Notes under the pieces: generated by a model
Database searches by the model: none
Seen by the model: the letters and a program-made list of their open reading frames with translations, nothing else
Told to the model about the DNA's origin: nothing
Translations under genes and position numbers: made by a program
Part shown: piece by piece, positions 1 through 7,808 of the stretch
Numbering within the stretch: the first letter of the stretch is position 1
Layout: every line of letters starts with the position of its first letter
Assembly: GCA_014872815.1 (NCBI GenBank)
Contig: WKFK01000002.1
Coordinates: 1-64,000 of the forward strand
Direction: 5' to 3'
Origin: Paracoccaceae bacterium
GTDB taxonomy: Bacteria; Pseudomonadota; Alphaproteobacteria; Rhodobacterales; Rhodobacteraceae
Length of the DNA: 64,000 nt

Positions 1-265
1 CAAAGGCCAAAACCAAGGTTAACAAACGCACCACACATCCACTTATCCACAGACTCACACAAAAGACTCACCAAAGACTCACACCGCAGCACACAGCAGC
101 CACGCCAAAACCAACGTCGGTATCACAGCTGTATCGCAGAGGTGCGGAAACAAGGACATAGAGACTGTCGTTTCTAGAAAACGAAGAGACAGGACGATCC
201 CCTCGACCCCGGCCAACACCCAACGCAGATGTGGTACAGTCATCGACCAATTTATCCCCTCACCT
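1..265. other. Leader region upstream of the first gene
   Basis: This stretch holds no credible gene. It contains a TTATCCACA DnaA-box-like 9-mer at 43-51, three AGACTCAC direct repeats at 51-58, 64-71 and 75-82, and a partial copy of the 11-bp repeat array at 114-145. Reverse-strand open frames here have no family features and run antisense into the gene starting at 266. The region probably carries the promoter of that gene. Confidence 0.6.
114..145 (+). promoter_or_regulatory. Partial 11-bp phased repeat array (copy C)
   Basis: Three consecutive 11-bp units, ACGTCGGTATC, ACAGCTGTATC and GCAGAGGTGC(G), match the second to fourth units of the arrays at 34894 and 14893; I count 26 of 32 positions identical to the array at 34894. 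The first full unit is missing. It points toward the gene at 266 and ends about 120 nt before its start. Function is unknown; tandem sites for an OmpR/PhoB-type regulator are a guess from the 11-bp period. Confidence 0.5.
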
Positions 266-2008
266 GTGATGAGGCTTTTGTTTGGACCCAGAGCGGTTAG
301 TCTGCCCGGGACACCACACTTGAAGGGACGTGCTTTGACTTGGCTGCGCCGTTGGATTTTTCGCTTCTCGCTCCGCAGCTTTTTGCTGGGGCTTGCGTTT
401 TTTGCTGCCTCCATGACGCCCTCGCTCATTCCCAGAGGCGCTGTGGAACAGGGAATTCTGGGTGGTGTGGTCATTGCGATTGGCTATTTGCTGGGACAAA
501 CCCTGAGCCTGATCTGGCAGGCGGCGGATTTACCGCGTCTTGGCGGCCGAATTGGCGCCGTCTTTGATAGCCTGCTGACGCTTGCTGTGATCGCGCTGAC
601 CATCTGGATCTTGGCCTACAGCCTAGAATGGCAGAATGAGCTGCGCGGCAAGATGGACATGCAGGCTGTGGAAGGGCTACATCTGACCCGCCTGATCGCT
701 TTAACGTCGCTCACCTTTCTGGGACTCTATGTACTGGGCGCTTTGATCGCCGCACTGTTCCATTGGGTGCGGGGGAAGTTCTATCGCATCATGCCGCCGC
801 GCCGCGCCAATGTGCTGGGTGTGGTGACTGTCTTCGCCATTCTGTTTGTTGTCACACGGGACGGGATTTTTGACCGCGTGGTTGCCTCTTTGGACCAGAG
901 CTATGAAGCGGCGCAGGAGTTATTTGACGTGGCTCCGCCCCTGCCCCCACATGCACATCAATCCGGCTCTGCTGCGTCGCTGATCGATTGGGCGGCCATG
1001 GGGCAACCCGGACGGGATTTTGTTTTGACCGGCCCCACTGCCGAAACGATCTCTGCCTTTACCGGCCAGCCCGCCATGGAGCCACTGCGCGTCTATGTCG
1101 GGCGCGCCAATGGGGAAACACCACGCGAACGGGCCGAGTTGGCGTTGGCGGAACTCATCCGCGTAAATGCCTTTGAACGGGAAGTTCTGGTTGTCACCAG
1201 TCCAACCGGCACCGGCTGGATGGATCCGGGGTCGCATGATCCTGTGGAGTATATGCATAATGGCGACATCGCCACGGTGAGCGTGCAATATTCCTATTTG
1301 CAGTCTCCCCTGGCCTTGATCCTAGAAACCCGCACGGGATTGGATCAGGCCTCCGCGCTGCTAGAAGTGATCCATGACTATTGGTCCGGCTTGCCGGAAG
1401 ACACCCGCCCTCGGCTTTATGCCCATGGGCTTAGTCTTGGGGCCTGGTCTTCGATGTATGCCACCAATCTGTTCCGGCTTTTAGACGATCCAATTGATGG
1501 GGCCTTTTGGGCTGGCCCGCCCTTCCCTTCGCGGTTCTGGCAAAGCATCCAAGTGGCGCGCAACGCGGGCAGCCCCTGGGTTCTGCCAGAAATTGGTCGG
1601 GGGTCGCTGGTGCGATACGCCAATCACGTCCATGATGCCGCGAATGCGCCTGCAGCTTGGGGGCAGATGCGGATTGTTTTCCTGCAATACTCCAGCGATC
1701 CGATTGTGTTTTACGATCCGTTCTCGCTGTTTCGAGCACCAGAATGGATGAATGATCCGCCTGCCGAGGATGTCTCACGCCATCTGGTGTTCATTCCCAT
1801 TGTCACCCAGTTCCAACTGGCCCTGGATATGGCACTGTCCTTTGGCGCGCCACCCGGTCATGGCCATGCATACTATGCGCGGGATTACATCTCACCCTGG
1901 GCCGAAGTCACGGCGCCGGAGGGATGGACCCGTGAAGACACCGAGCGGCTACGCGCGCATTGTGACCTTGGGGTTGGGCTTGGCTGTCGCAATGAGGTGG
2001 GAGGCTGA
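266..2008 (+). CDS. Membrane-anchored alpha/beta-hydrolase (Abhydrolase_9 type)
   Basis: The 580-residue protein has a hydrophobic N-terminal third with about five membrane segments (roughly 35-55, 64-88, 91-119, 140-165 and 180-200), including the PSLIPR motif typical of the Abhydrolase_9 N-terminal domain. A soluble hydrolase domain follows from about 270. The nucleophile elbow GLSLG places the catalytic serine at S390; SSDP and GHGHAYY near the C terminus may supply the acid and the histidine. The substrate is unknown; family members are annotated only as membrane hydrolases. The start is uncertain: GTG at 266 and ATG at 269 are adjacent, with no strong ribosome site. It stands alone, converging on the next gene across a bidirectional hairpin. 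Confidence 0.8.
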   Translation: MMRLLFGPRAVSLPGTPHLKGRALTWLRRWIFRFSLRSFLLGLAFFAASMTPSLIPRGAVEQGILGGVVIAIGYLLGQTLSLIWQAADLPRLGGRIGAVFDSLLTLAVIALTIWILAYSLEWQNELRGKMDMQAVEGLHLTRLIALTSLTFLGLYVLGALIAALFHWVRGKFYRIMPPRRANVLGVVTVFAILFVVTRDGIFDRVVASLDQSYEAAQELFDVAPPLPPHAHQSGSAASLIDWAAMGQPGRDFVLTGPTAETISAFTGQPAMEPLRVYVGRANGETPRERAELALAELIRVNAFEREVLVVTSPTGTGWMDPGSHDPVEYMHNGDIATVSVQYSYLQSPLALILETRTGLDQASALLEVIHDYWSGLPEDTRPRLYAHGLSLGAWSSMYATNLFRLLDDPIDGAFWAGPPFPSRFWQSIQVARNAGSPWVLPEIGRGSLVRYANHVHDAANAPAAWGQMRIVFLQYSSDPIVFYDPFSLFRAPEWMNDPPAEDVSRHLVFIPIVTQFQLALDMALSFGAPPGHGHAYYARDYISPWAEVTAPEGWTREDTERLRAHCDLGVGLGCRNEVGG

Positions 2009-2017
2009 CGAAGCCTA

Positions 2018-2053
2018 CTCCCATCGGCCCTGAATTCTTGGGGCCGATGGGGG
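2018..2053. terminator. Bidirectional hairpin between convergent genes
   Basis: An 11-bp perfect stem (2020-2030 with 2041-2051, arm CCCATCGGCCC) and a 10-nt loop sit between the stop codons of the hydrolase (2008) and the ABC-type gene (2066). There is no strong T-tract on either side, but its position fits a shared terminator. Confidence 0.65.
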
Positions 2054-2065
2054 AGCTCCCTTTGA

Positions 2066-5000
2066 TTAGGCGTCTTCTGTTTCGCTGCTGTTCTGTTTCG
2101 GCGCGCCAACATAGCCGGAGACCGCTTGCAGGATGCGGAAGGCGGTGGAGGCGTCGTTTTCGACCACGGCCATAAACTCGCTTTCGCCCAAGCGCAGCAT
2201 CTCCAGATCGGTTTTGGCATACATGTCCAGCGCACGCTTTTCTTTGCGGATCAGGGCCAATTCTCCCACAAGGGTACCTGCCCCCGCCTCGGCCACCACA
2301 TGGGATTGGCCGTCCGGCGTACGGTAGCCCAGACCGGCCTCGCCTTCGAGGATCAGGTAGGCACCATCGGAGGGATCATCCCCCATGTGGAACACGTAGT
2401 CCCCCGCTGGGGCGCTGTGCCATTGCGCGCCGAAGGCCAAAAGACGCATTTGCCGCCGGGACAACCCGTTGAACATGTCGGCCGAGGCCAGCGCGCGCAT
2501 TTTGCGACGCAGGTCAGCGCTGGCGGCGTTATCAGTCTCATCCACCGCAGCCACACCGCTGTCTTTCAGGCGGCCATGCTCCAGCTCTAGCACCAGATCA
2601 AAACTGTCGGCATCCTCGAACTCTTCCTCCAGATAGAGGAAAGTGGTGTTGGGCAGCAGTTCGCGCAGGTTGGCGATGGTGTGAGCCGCCTGCCCTTCCT
2701 CATAGTTGGCAAGGCACCGGTTGAGGATCATCACATCGGGCTTTTTGATCGCCGCGCGGCTGATCGCCAGCGGTTCGGCAAAGGCCGCTGGCAGGCCGGC
2801 GCCGCCGATGCCGGTGGGTACGGCAAACAGCAGCTCGGCAACCTCTTGCTTCATGCCCGCTTCCGCCAAGGTCTGCGCAACGATGTCCCGGATTTGCTCG
2901 GCACGTGGACCGGCCGAGGCGGCAAGTTTGCCGAAAATCGCGTTTTCCAACACCGTTAAGCCGGGGGCGTAGCGGTCTTCGCGCAGGGGGGCAAAATAGA
3001 CGGCGGTCCACTCAGAGAGTTTTTGCGCCTCGGAATGGCGCAGTTCCAAAATGGATCGTTTCAGTTCCTCACTGAAGCCCGCGCCGATGCGTTCGGCGGA
3101 CACCAAAAGCGGCAGCGAGATCATCTGCTCCAGCTCTTCTTGTGTCATATTGGCCAGCCGCACGTCGCGGCTCTTGGCAAAAAGCGCCACGTTGCGGGTA
3201 AAGTCATCCGGGTCAAAACCAAGCTGCTGGAACAGCGGGTGGTCAGTGCCGTCCACGCCAAAGGTCTGGTTCAGCATTTCCACCACTTCACGGCTCATGC
3301 GCAGGATGCTCTCTTCGATGCCCAGCTCTTGCAGCAGTTTCAGGAACTCGCTGATGCGCTCCTCGCGGCCGTCGGTGATCATCTGCCGCGGAGTGGCAAA
3401 GAAAAGGTTGGCGGCTACAGGAAGGGCCGGGTTGTACTGCTCGCGGTCAAAGCGGAAGTAAGCTTTGGTGAGGCCCGCTTTGTCCAGCGCCGCGCGGATT
3501 TGCGGGCGCAGGTCAACAAGGGCCTGCGCCAGTTCCGGGTGGTCGTTTTCGGCAAAGGGTTGATCCAGACCTTTGCGGAACAGCGCGTTGCCTGCGCCGG
3601 TGGCATCCATGACCGCCACCCACCAGGCGTGCACATCATCTTCATTGGCAAGGTCGCCGAGCGCTGGGTTCACCCAATTAGAATAGAGACGGTCACTGCT
3701 ATTGCCTGTGCGGCTCGATTCATATGCGCGTTTTTTCTCTTCGGCCTCGCCCATCGGGTCAGGCAAGTCTGACAGAGGTTTCTGTTTGAGCGGCATCAGG
3801 ACGTTGTCACCAAACGTGCCTTCAAACACGTAGGGCGACGGGTCGGCATAGCCCACGCGGGTGGCGATCACGCGTTGGTGCAGGTCGTTGAGTTTGACGT
3901 CACCAATGGAGAGGGAGCCGCTCAATGGGGTGATCTCACGCGTGAACAGCTCGGCCACGGCGCGCCGCTCCTCAGCGTCTTGGGAGCGGATGCCAATAAC
4001 GGAGCCTTGGCGCACCGTCGTTGAGATGTTTTCCAGCACGCTGTCGCCATCGTGATCGCGCACGTAGACGTCTTTCAACGCAATGTCGCCGGTCAGGCGT
4101 GGGATGTCGTCGGGCTCATTGTCAATCAGCGCCTCATCAACCATGCCGGACGGGCCAAAGCGGTCGCCAATCAGGTGCCACCGCAGGGATAGGTCAGCGA
4201 CGCGGTTGTAGTAGTTCAACAGTTCCTTCCACGGCGACGAGAGGTCTTTATATGCCGCCAAAGCCGCCACAAGCGCGCCCAAAGTGACTTGACCGCGGAT
4301 CACCAGAAGGCCGCCCACGAGGTAGAAGAAGAACGGGGTCAACTGCGTGATGAAGTTGTTGAGGAACTTCATGAAGAACTTCTTCTTGTAGATCGACAGG
4401 CGGATCAGGAAGAGCGTTCCCAGACGGCGAGTGATTTGCGACAGGCGGAAGCGCCAACCGCCGTTGCCACGCAGTTCGGGTGTACCGGTGGCAGTTTCGC
4501 CGATTTCGGCGGCGAGATGGCGGACCTGCACGATGCGGTCTTTGTTCAGCAGGTTGATCTGACGTTGCAGCTTGGGAATGAGCCAAGCCTGCAAAGGGAT
4601 CAACGCGATCGCCGCAAGGCCAAACCAGACGTTTTGCAAAAACAGAAAGGTCAGGATGGTGAGCATTTGCCCGGCCTGCATCACCGGCAGGCTGATGGCA
4701 TCGCCCATCATGCCGCCCAGCGGCTCGGCTTCGGCCGTGACCATGCTGACCATCTCACCTTGCGAGGTGCGACGCAGGTAGGGCTGTGGAAAGCGTGTAA
4801 TGCGCGAGATCAGCGTGAAACGGTACCGGCGCAGCATACGTTCTGAGAGCACACCTTTCATGGTGTTGATGCGCATTTTCATAAGGCCGTGAAACAAGAC
4901 CGCCAGCAAAAACAGGAAGCTGAGCATGATCAGGTAGTTTTCCTGCGTCATCTCCCAATCAAGCACGTCGATGTAAGACGTGTCCGCATCAATCGCATCG

Positions 5001-5170
5001 TTGATGATCCGCTTAGGCAGTTCCAACGTCAGGAATTGCAAAGGAAAAAGACATACGGTCAGGACCAGAAGCACCATCTGGTCACGTTTTGAGTACTTCC
5101 AGATGAAGGCAAATAATGAGCGTTCGATACCGTATACTCCCGGTTTGCAGCGCGGTCCGCGCCGTCCCAT
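2066..5170 (-). CDS. ABC-type membrane protein with degenerate NBD and C-terminal cNMP-binding domain
   Basis: The 1034-residue protein starts with an exporter-type transmembrane domain (about 20-335). The following nucleotide-binding region is strongly altered: where Walker A should lie (about 388-402) the sequence is GIRSQDAEERR, without GKS/T. A Q-loop-like stretch follows, then an insertion of roughly 260 residues (about 475-735). The second NBD half resumes with GLTVLENAIFG; at the signature position it has LPAAF, and at Walker B DVMILNRCLA instead of a DE pair. Residues about 900-1034 look like a cyclic-nucleotide-binding/Crp-like domain. I infer a pseudo-ATPase or a protein relying on a partner NBD. 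It is monocistronic, with its promoter presumably in 5171-5390. No canonical start codon closer to the family-like ERSLFAFIWK stretch is available. Confidence 0.8.
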   Translation of the reverse strand: MGRRGPRCKPGVYGIERSLFAFIWKYSKRDQMVLLVLTVCLFPLQFLTLELPKRIINDAIDADTSYIDVLDWEMTQENYLIMLSFLFLLAVLFHGLMKMRINTMKGVLSERMLRRYRFTLISRITRFPQPYLRRTSQGEMVSMVTAEAEPLGGMMGDAISLPVMQAGQMLTILTFLFLQNVWFGLAAIALIPLQAWLIPKLQRQINLLNKDRIVQVRHLAAEIGETATGTPELRGNGGWRFRLSQITRRLGTLFLIRLSIYKKKFFMKFLNNFITQLTPFFFYLVGGLLVIRGQVTLGALVAALAAYKDLSSPWKELLNYYNRVADLSLRWHLIGDRFGPSGMVDEALIDNEPDDIPRLTGDIALKDVYVRDHDGDSVLENISTTVRQGSVIGIRSQDAEERRAVAELFTREITPLSGSLSIGDVKLNDLHQRVIATRVGYADPSPYVFEGTFGDNVLMPLKQKPLSDLPDPMGEAEEKKRAYESSRTGNSSDRLYSNWVNPALGDLANEDDVHAWWVAVMDATGAGNALFRKGLDQPFAENDHPELAQALVDLRPQIRAALDKAGLTKAYFRFDREQYNPALPVAANLFFATPRQMITDGREERISEFLKLLQELGIEESILRMSREVVEMLNQTFGVDGTDHPLFQQLGFDPDDFTRNVALFAKSRDVRLANMTQEELEQMISLPLLVSAERIGAGFSEELKRSILELRHSEAQKLSEWTAVYFAPLREDRYAPGLTVLENAIFGKLAASAGPRAEQIRDIVAQTLAEAGMKQEVAELLFAVPTGIGGAGLPAAFAEPLAISRAAIKKPDVMILNRCLANYEEGQAAHTIANLRELLPNTTFLYLEEEFEDADSFDLVLELEHGRLKDSGVAAVDETDNAASADLRRKMRALASADMFNGLSRRQMRLLAFGAQWHSAPAGDYVFHMGDDPSDGAYLILEGEAGLGYRTPDGQSHVVAEAGAGTLVGELALIRKEKRALDMYAKTDLEMLRLGESEFMAVVENDASTAFRILQAVSGYVGAPKQNSSETEDA

Positions 5171-5391
5171 TCGGTAAATGCTACCAACCGAAGTGGGACC
5201 TGTTCAAACGGTTTCTTACTGGAAGTAAAAGAGCAAGAAAATACAGGGACGCAGATACGTGTTCAGTGCACCAAACTTTCCGGGATGGTCGGATTCATAA
5301 GAGGGCGCTGAGTATTTCGACAAGGCCCACGTATTGCAGACCTTGCCGAAAAACCGAAGTGCCAACACCCATTCTGAGGCCGCACATGTCG

Positions 5392-5417
5392 ATAAAAACG
5401 GCGCAAATTTGGCGCCG
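5392..5417 (-). terminator. Terminator of the amidohydrolase operon
   Basis: Read on the reverse strand, a CGGCGC/GCGCCG stem (5399-5404 with 5412-5417) is followed by a run of five T, just after the stop codon at 5430. This is a standard intrinsic terminator. Confidence 0.75.
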
Positions 5418-5429
5418 CTCTCAACTTAC

Positions 5430-6596
5430 TTAGGCAGCGGGCATCCGCTTTTCAACGATCTCCGCCCACCAGGAGCAGCCCGCCGGAATGGCGTCGTCGT
5501 TAAAGTTATACTCTGGGTGATGCACCATCGCGCCATCTTCACCGTTGCCAACAAGGATATAAGCGCCCGGACGCTCTTCCAGCATGAAGGCAAAATCCTC
5601 GCCCCCCATCACCAACGGAGCTTCCGCGCACTGACCAGAAATGGACTTGGCAACCTCAGCAGCAAACTCTGTTTGCGCCTCAGAGTTCACCATGACCGGA
5701 TACCCGCGGTGGTATTTCACTTCAACGGTGCCACCAAATGTCGCCGCGATACCGTCACAGATTTCGTTGATCCGCTGCTCCGCCAACTCACGCATCTCTT
5801 TGGACATCGTGCGCACGGTACCTTTGATGTGCACTTTCTGCGGGATCACGTTAAACGCCTTTGAAGAGGTCTCAAAGCTGGTCACAGACACAACCACCTG
5901 ATCGATGGGGTCCGCGTTACGGCTGGCAATGGTCTGCAGCGCCAAAACCGCCTGTGCAGACATCACTGTGGTGTCCACAGTGTCGTGCGGTTTCGCGGCG
6001 TGACCACCACGGCCCTCAAAGTGAATATCAAACTGATCGGTTGCCGCAAAGAACGACCCAGGACGGATCGCAAAGGTGCCCAGAGGCACACCAGGCCAGT
6101 TGTGCATACCGTAGACTTCCTGAATGCCCCAGCGCTCCATCAGCCCGTCTTCGCACATTTCGCGACCACCGCCACCACCTTCTTCGGCAGGCTGGAAGAT
6201 CACCACAACCGTGCCGTCAAAGTTGCGGGTCTCCGCCAGATACTTTGCCGCGCCGAGCAACATCGCCGTGTGCCCATCGTGGCCGCAGGCGTGCATCGCA
6301 CCCGGTGTTTTGGAGGCATATTCCAGACCGGTCTGCTCGTGAATAGGCAGCGCGTCCATATCCGCGCGCAGGCCGATGACCTTACCAGAGCCGGTTTCTT
6401 TGCCCTTGATCACGCCGACCACACCGGTGCGGCCAATGCCAGTGGTCACTTCATCCAGCCCAAACTCTTTCAGCTTCTCTGCCACCAGCGCACTGGTGCG
6501 GTGTGTCTCAAACAAGATCTCCGGGTTTTCATGCAAATCACGGCGCCAGGCGGTGATTTCGTCGTGCAATTCTGCAAAACGGTTCTTAGTGGGCAT
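5430..6596 (-). CDS. M20D-family amidohydrolase (hippurate hydrolase-like), copy 1
   Basis: The 388-residue protein is full length for the HipO/ILR1-type M20D peptidases, which hydrolyse N-acyl or aminoacyl amide bonds with a binuclear metal centre. Visible motifs are RADMDALP, the metal-binding ACGHDGH (about 101-107), PAEEGGGG, GRGGHAA and the C-terminal MGGEDFAFMLE with a downstream HHPEYNFND. It has no signal peptide, so it is cytosolic. It is the last of three tandem paralogues on this strand, with a 27-nt gap from copy 2, and is followed by a terminator. The acyl or amino acid substrate cannot be read from sequence. Confidence 0.93.
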   Translation of the reverse strand: MPTKNRFAELHDEITAWRRDLHENPEILFETHRTSALVAEKLKEFGLDEVTTGIGRTGVVGVIKGKETGSGKVIGLRADMDALPIHEQTGLEYASKTPGAMHACGHDGHTAMLLGAAKYLAETRNFDGTVVVIFQPAEEGGGGGREMCEDGLMERWGIQEVYGMHNWPGVPLGTFAIRPGSFFAATDQFDIHFEGRGGHAAKPHDTVDTTVMSAQAVLALQTIASRNADPIDQVVVSVTSFETSSKAFNVIPQKVHIKGTVRTMSKEMRELAEQRINEICDGIAATFGGTVEVKYHRGYPVMVNSEAQTEFAAEVAKSISGQCAEAPLVMGGEDFAFMLEERPGAYILVGNGEDGAMVHHPEYNFNDDAIPAGCSWWAEIVEKRMPAA

Positions 6597-6623
6597 AGTC
6601 AGTCCTCGCTCAATAGTACGTAC

Positions 6624-7787
6624 TTAAGCCGCAGGCATGCGGCGTTCGATCACTTCCGACAGGTAGCTGCTCCCGTGTGGGATCGCGTCGTCGTTAAAGT
6701 TGTATTCGGGGTGATGCAACGCGGCGCTGTCGCCGTTGCCAATCATGATGAAAGCACCGGGACGTGCTTGCAGCATGTAAGAAAAATCCTCGCCACCCAT
6801 CTTCAATGGGGCTTCCTGACAGCGCCCCGCCACAGCAGTTACCACCTCTTTGGCAAACTCTGCCTGTTCGTCCCAGTTGATGGTCGCTGGTGTGATGCGC
6901 TGGTAATCCACCTTTGCGGTGCCACCAAAGCTTGCCGCCACACCGGCGACAACCTCTTTCATCCGCGCTTCAACCATGTCCTGCACATCGGGGTTAAATG
7001 TGCGCACAGTGCCTTTGAGCGTCGCCGTGTGCGGGATCACGTTGTATACATCAGAGCCGGTCTGAAATGAGGTCACAGACAGCACCGCACGTTCCACCGG
7101 GTCTGCGTTGCGACTGACAATCGATTGAAGGGCCAAATGGATCTGGCTGCCCATCATCGTCGGATCGATGGTCTTGTTCGGTGCGGCCGCATGCCCCCCT
7201 TTGCCCTCAAGTTCGATGGTGAAGAAATCCACCGCCGCCAAAAGCGGCCCTTTGCGCACGGCAAACTCACCCACCGGCAAACCAGGGTTGTTGTGCATAC
7301 CGTAGACCTCTTTGATGCCAAAGCGCTCCATCATGCCGTCTTCGACCATCGCCAGGGCGCCATTGCCGCCCTCTTCGGCTGGCTGGAAAATCAGCGCTAC
7401 AGATCCGTTGAAATTGCGGGTCTCGCTCAGGTACTTTGCCGCCCCAAGCAACATCGCCGTGTGTCCGTCATGGCCGCAGGCATGCATGGCGCCTTCGTGT
7501 TTGGACGCATAGTCCAGACCGGTCTGCTCCGCCATCGGCAGCGCGTCCATATCTGCGCGCAGACCGATAACATCGCCTGTGGTATCCGTCTTTCCTTTGA
7601 TCAGACCAACAACACCTGTGCGGCCAATGCCGGTGACCACCTCGTCACATCCAAACTCTTTGAGTTTTTCTGCCACCAAAGCAGAGGTGCGATGGGTTTC
7701 ATACAACACCTCCGGGTGCGCATGGATATCCCGCCGCCATTCCGTGATTTCTGCGTGCAGTTCTGCAAAGCGGTTTTTGACCGGCAT
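6624..7787 (-). CDS. M20D-family amidohydrolase (hippurate hydrolase-like), copy 2
   Basis: This 387-residue paralogue of both neighbours keeps all family motifs: RADMDALP, ACGHDGH, PAEEGGNGA, GKGGHAAAP and MGGEDFSYMLQ with HHPEYNFND. It is the middle gene of the tandem, separated by about 20-30 nt on each side, so one transcript is likely. The N terminus begins MPVKNRFAELH, nearly the same as copies 1 and 3 (MPTKNRFAELH and MPVRNRIAQMH), which supports the start and recent duplication. Like copy 1 it should be a cytosolic metal-dependent amide hydrolase; differences in the pocket may give each paralogue its own substrate. Confidence 0.93.
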   Translation of the reverse strand: MPVKNRFAELHAEITEWRRDIHAHPEVLYETHRTSALVAEKLKEFGCDEVVTGIGRTGVVGLIKGKTDTTGDVIGLRADMDALPMAEQTGLDYASKHEGAMHACGHDGHTAMLLGAAKYLSETRNFNGSVALIFQPAEEGGNGALAMVEDGMMERFGIKEVYGMHNNPGLPVGEFAVRKGPLLAAVDFFTIELEGKGGHAAAPNKTIDPTMMGSQIHLALQSIVSRNADPVERAVLSVTSFQTGSDVYNVIPHTATLKGTVRTFNPDVQDMVEARMKEVVAGVAASFGGTAKVDYQRITPATINWDEQAEFAKEVVTAVAGRCQEAPLKMGGEDFSYMLQARPGAFIMIGNGDSAALHHPEYNFNDDAIPHGSSYLSEVIERRMPAA

Positions 7788-7808
7788 GTCTCTCTCCCCT
7801 GCCCCTGC

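Noticed and set aside
1-110. A replication origin at the window start
   Set aside because: One DnaA-like 9-mer and short repeats are too little, and no AT-rich unwinding region or dnaA, dnaN or parAB gene is present.
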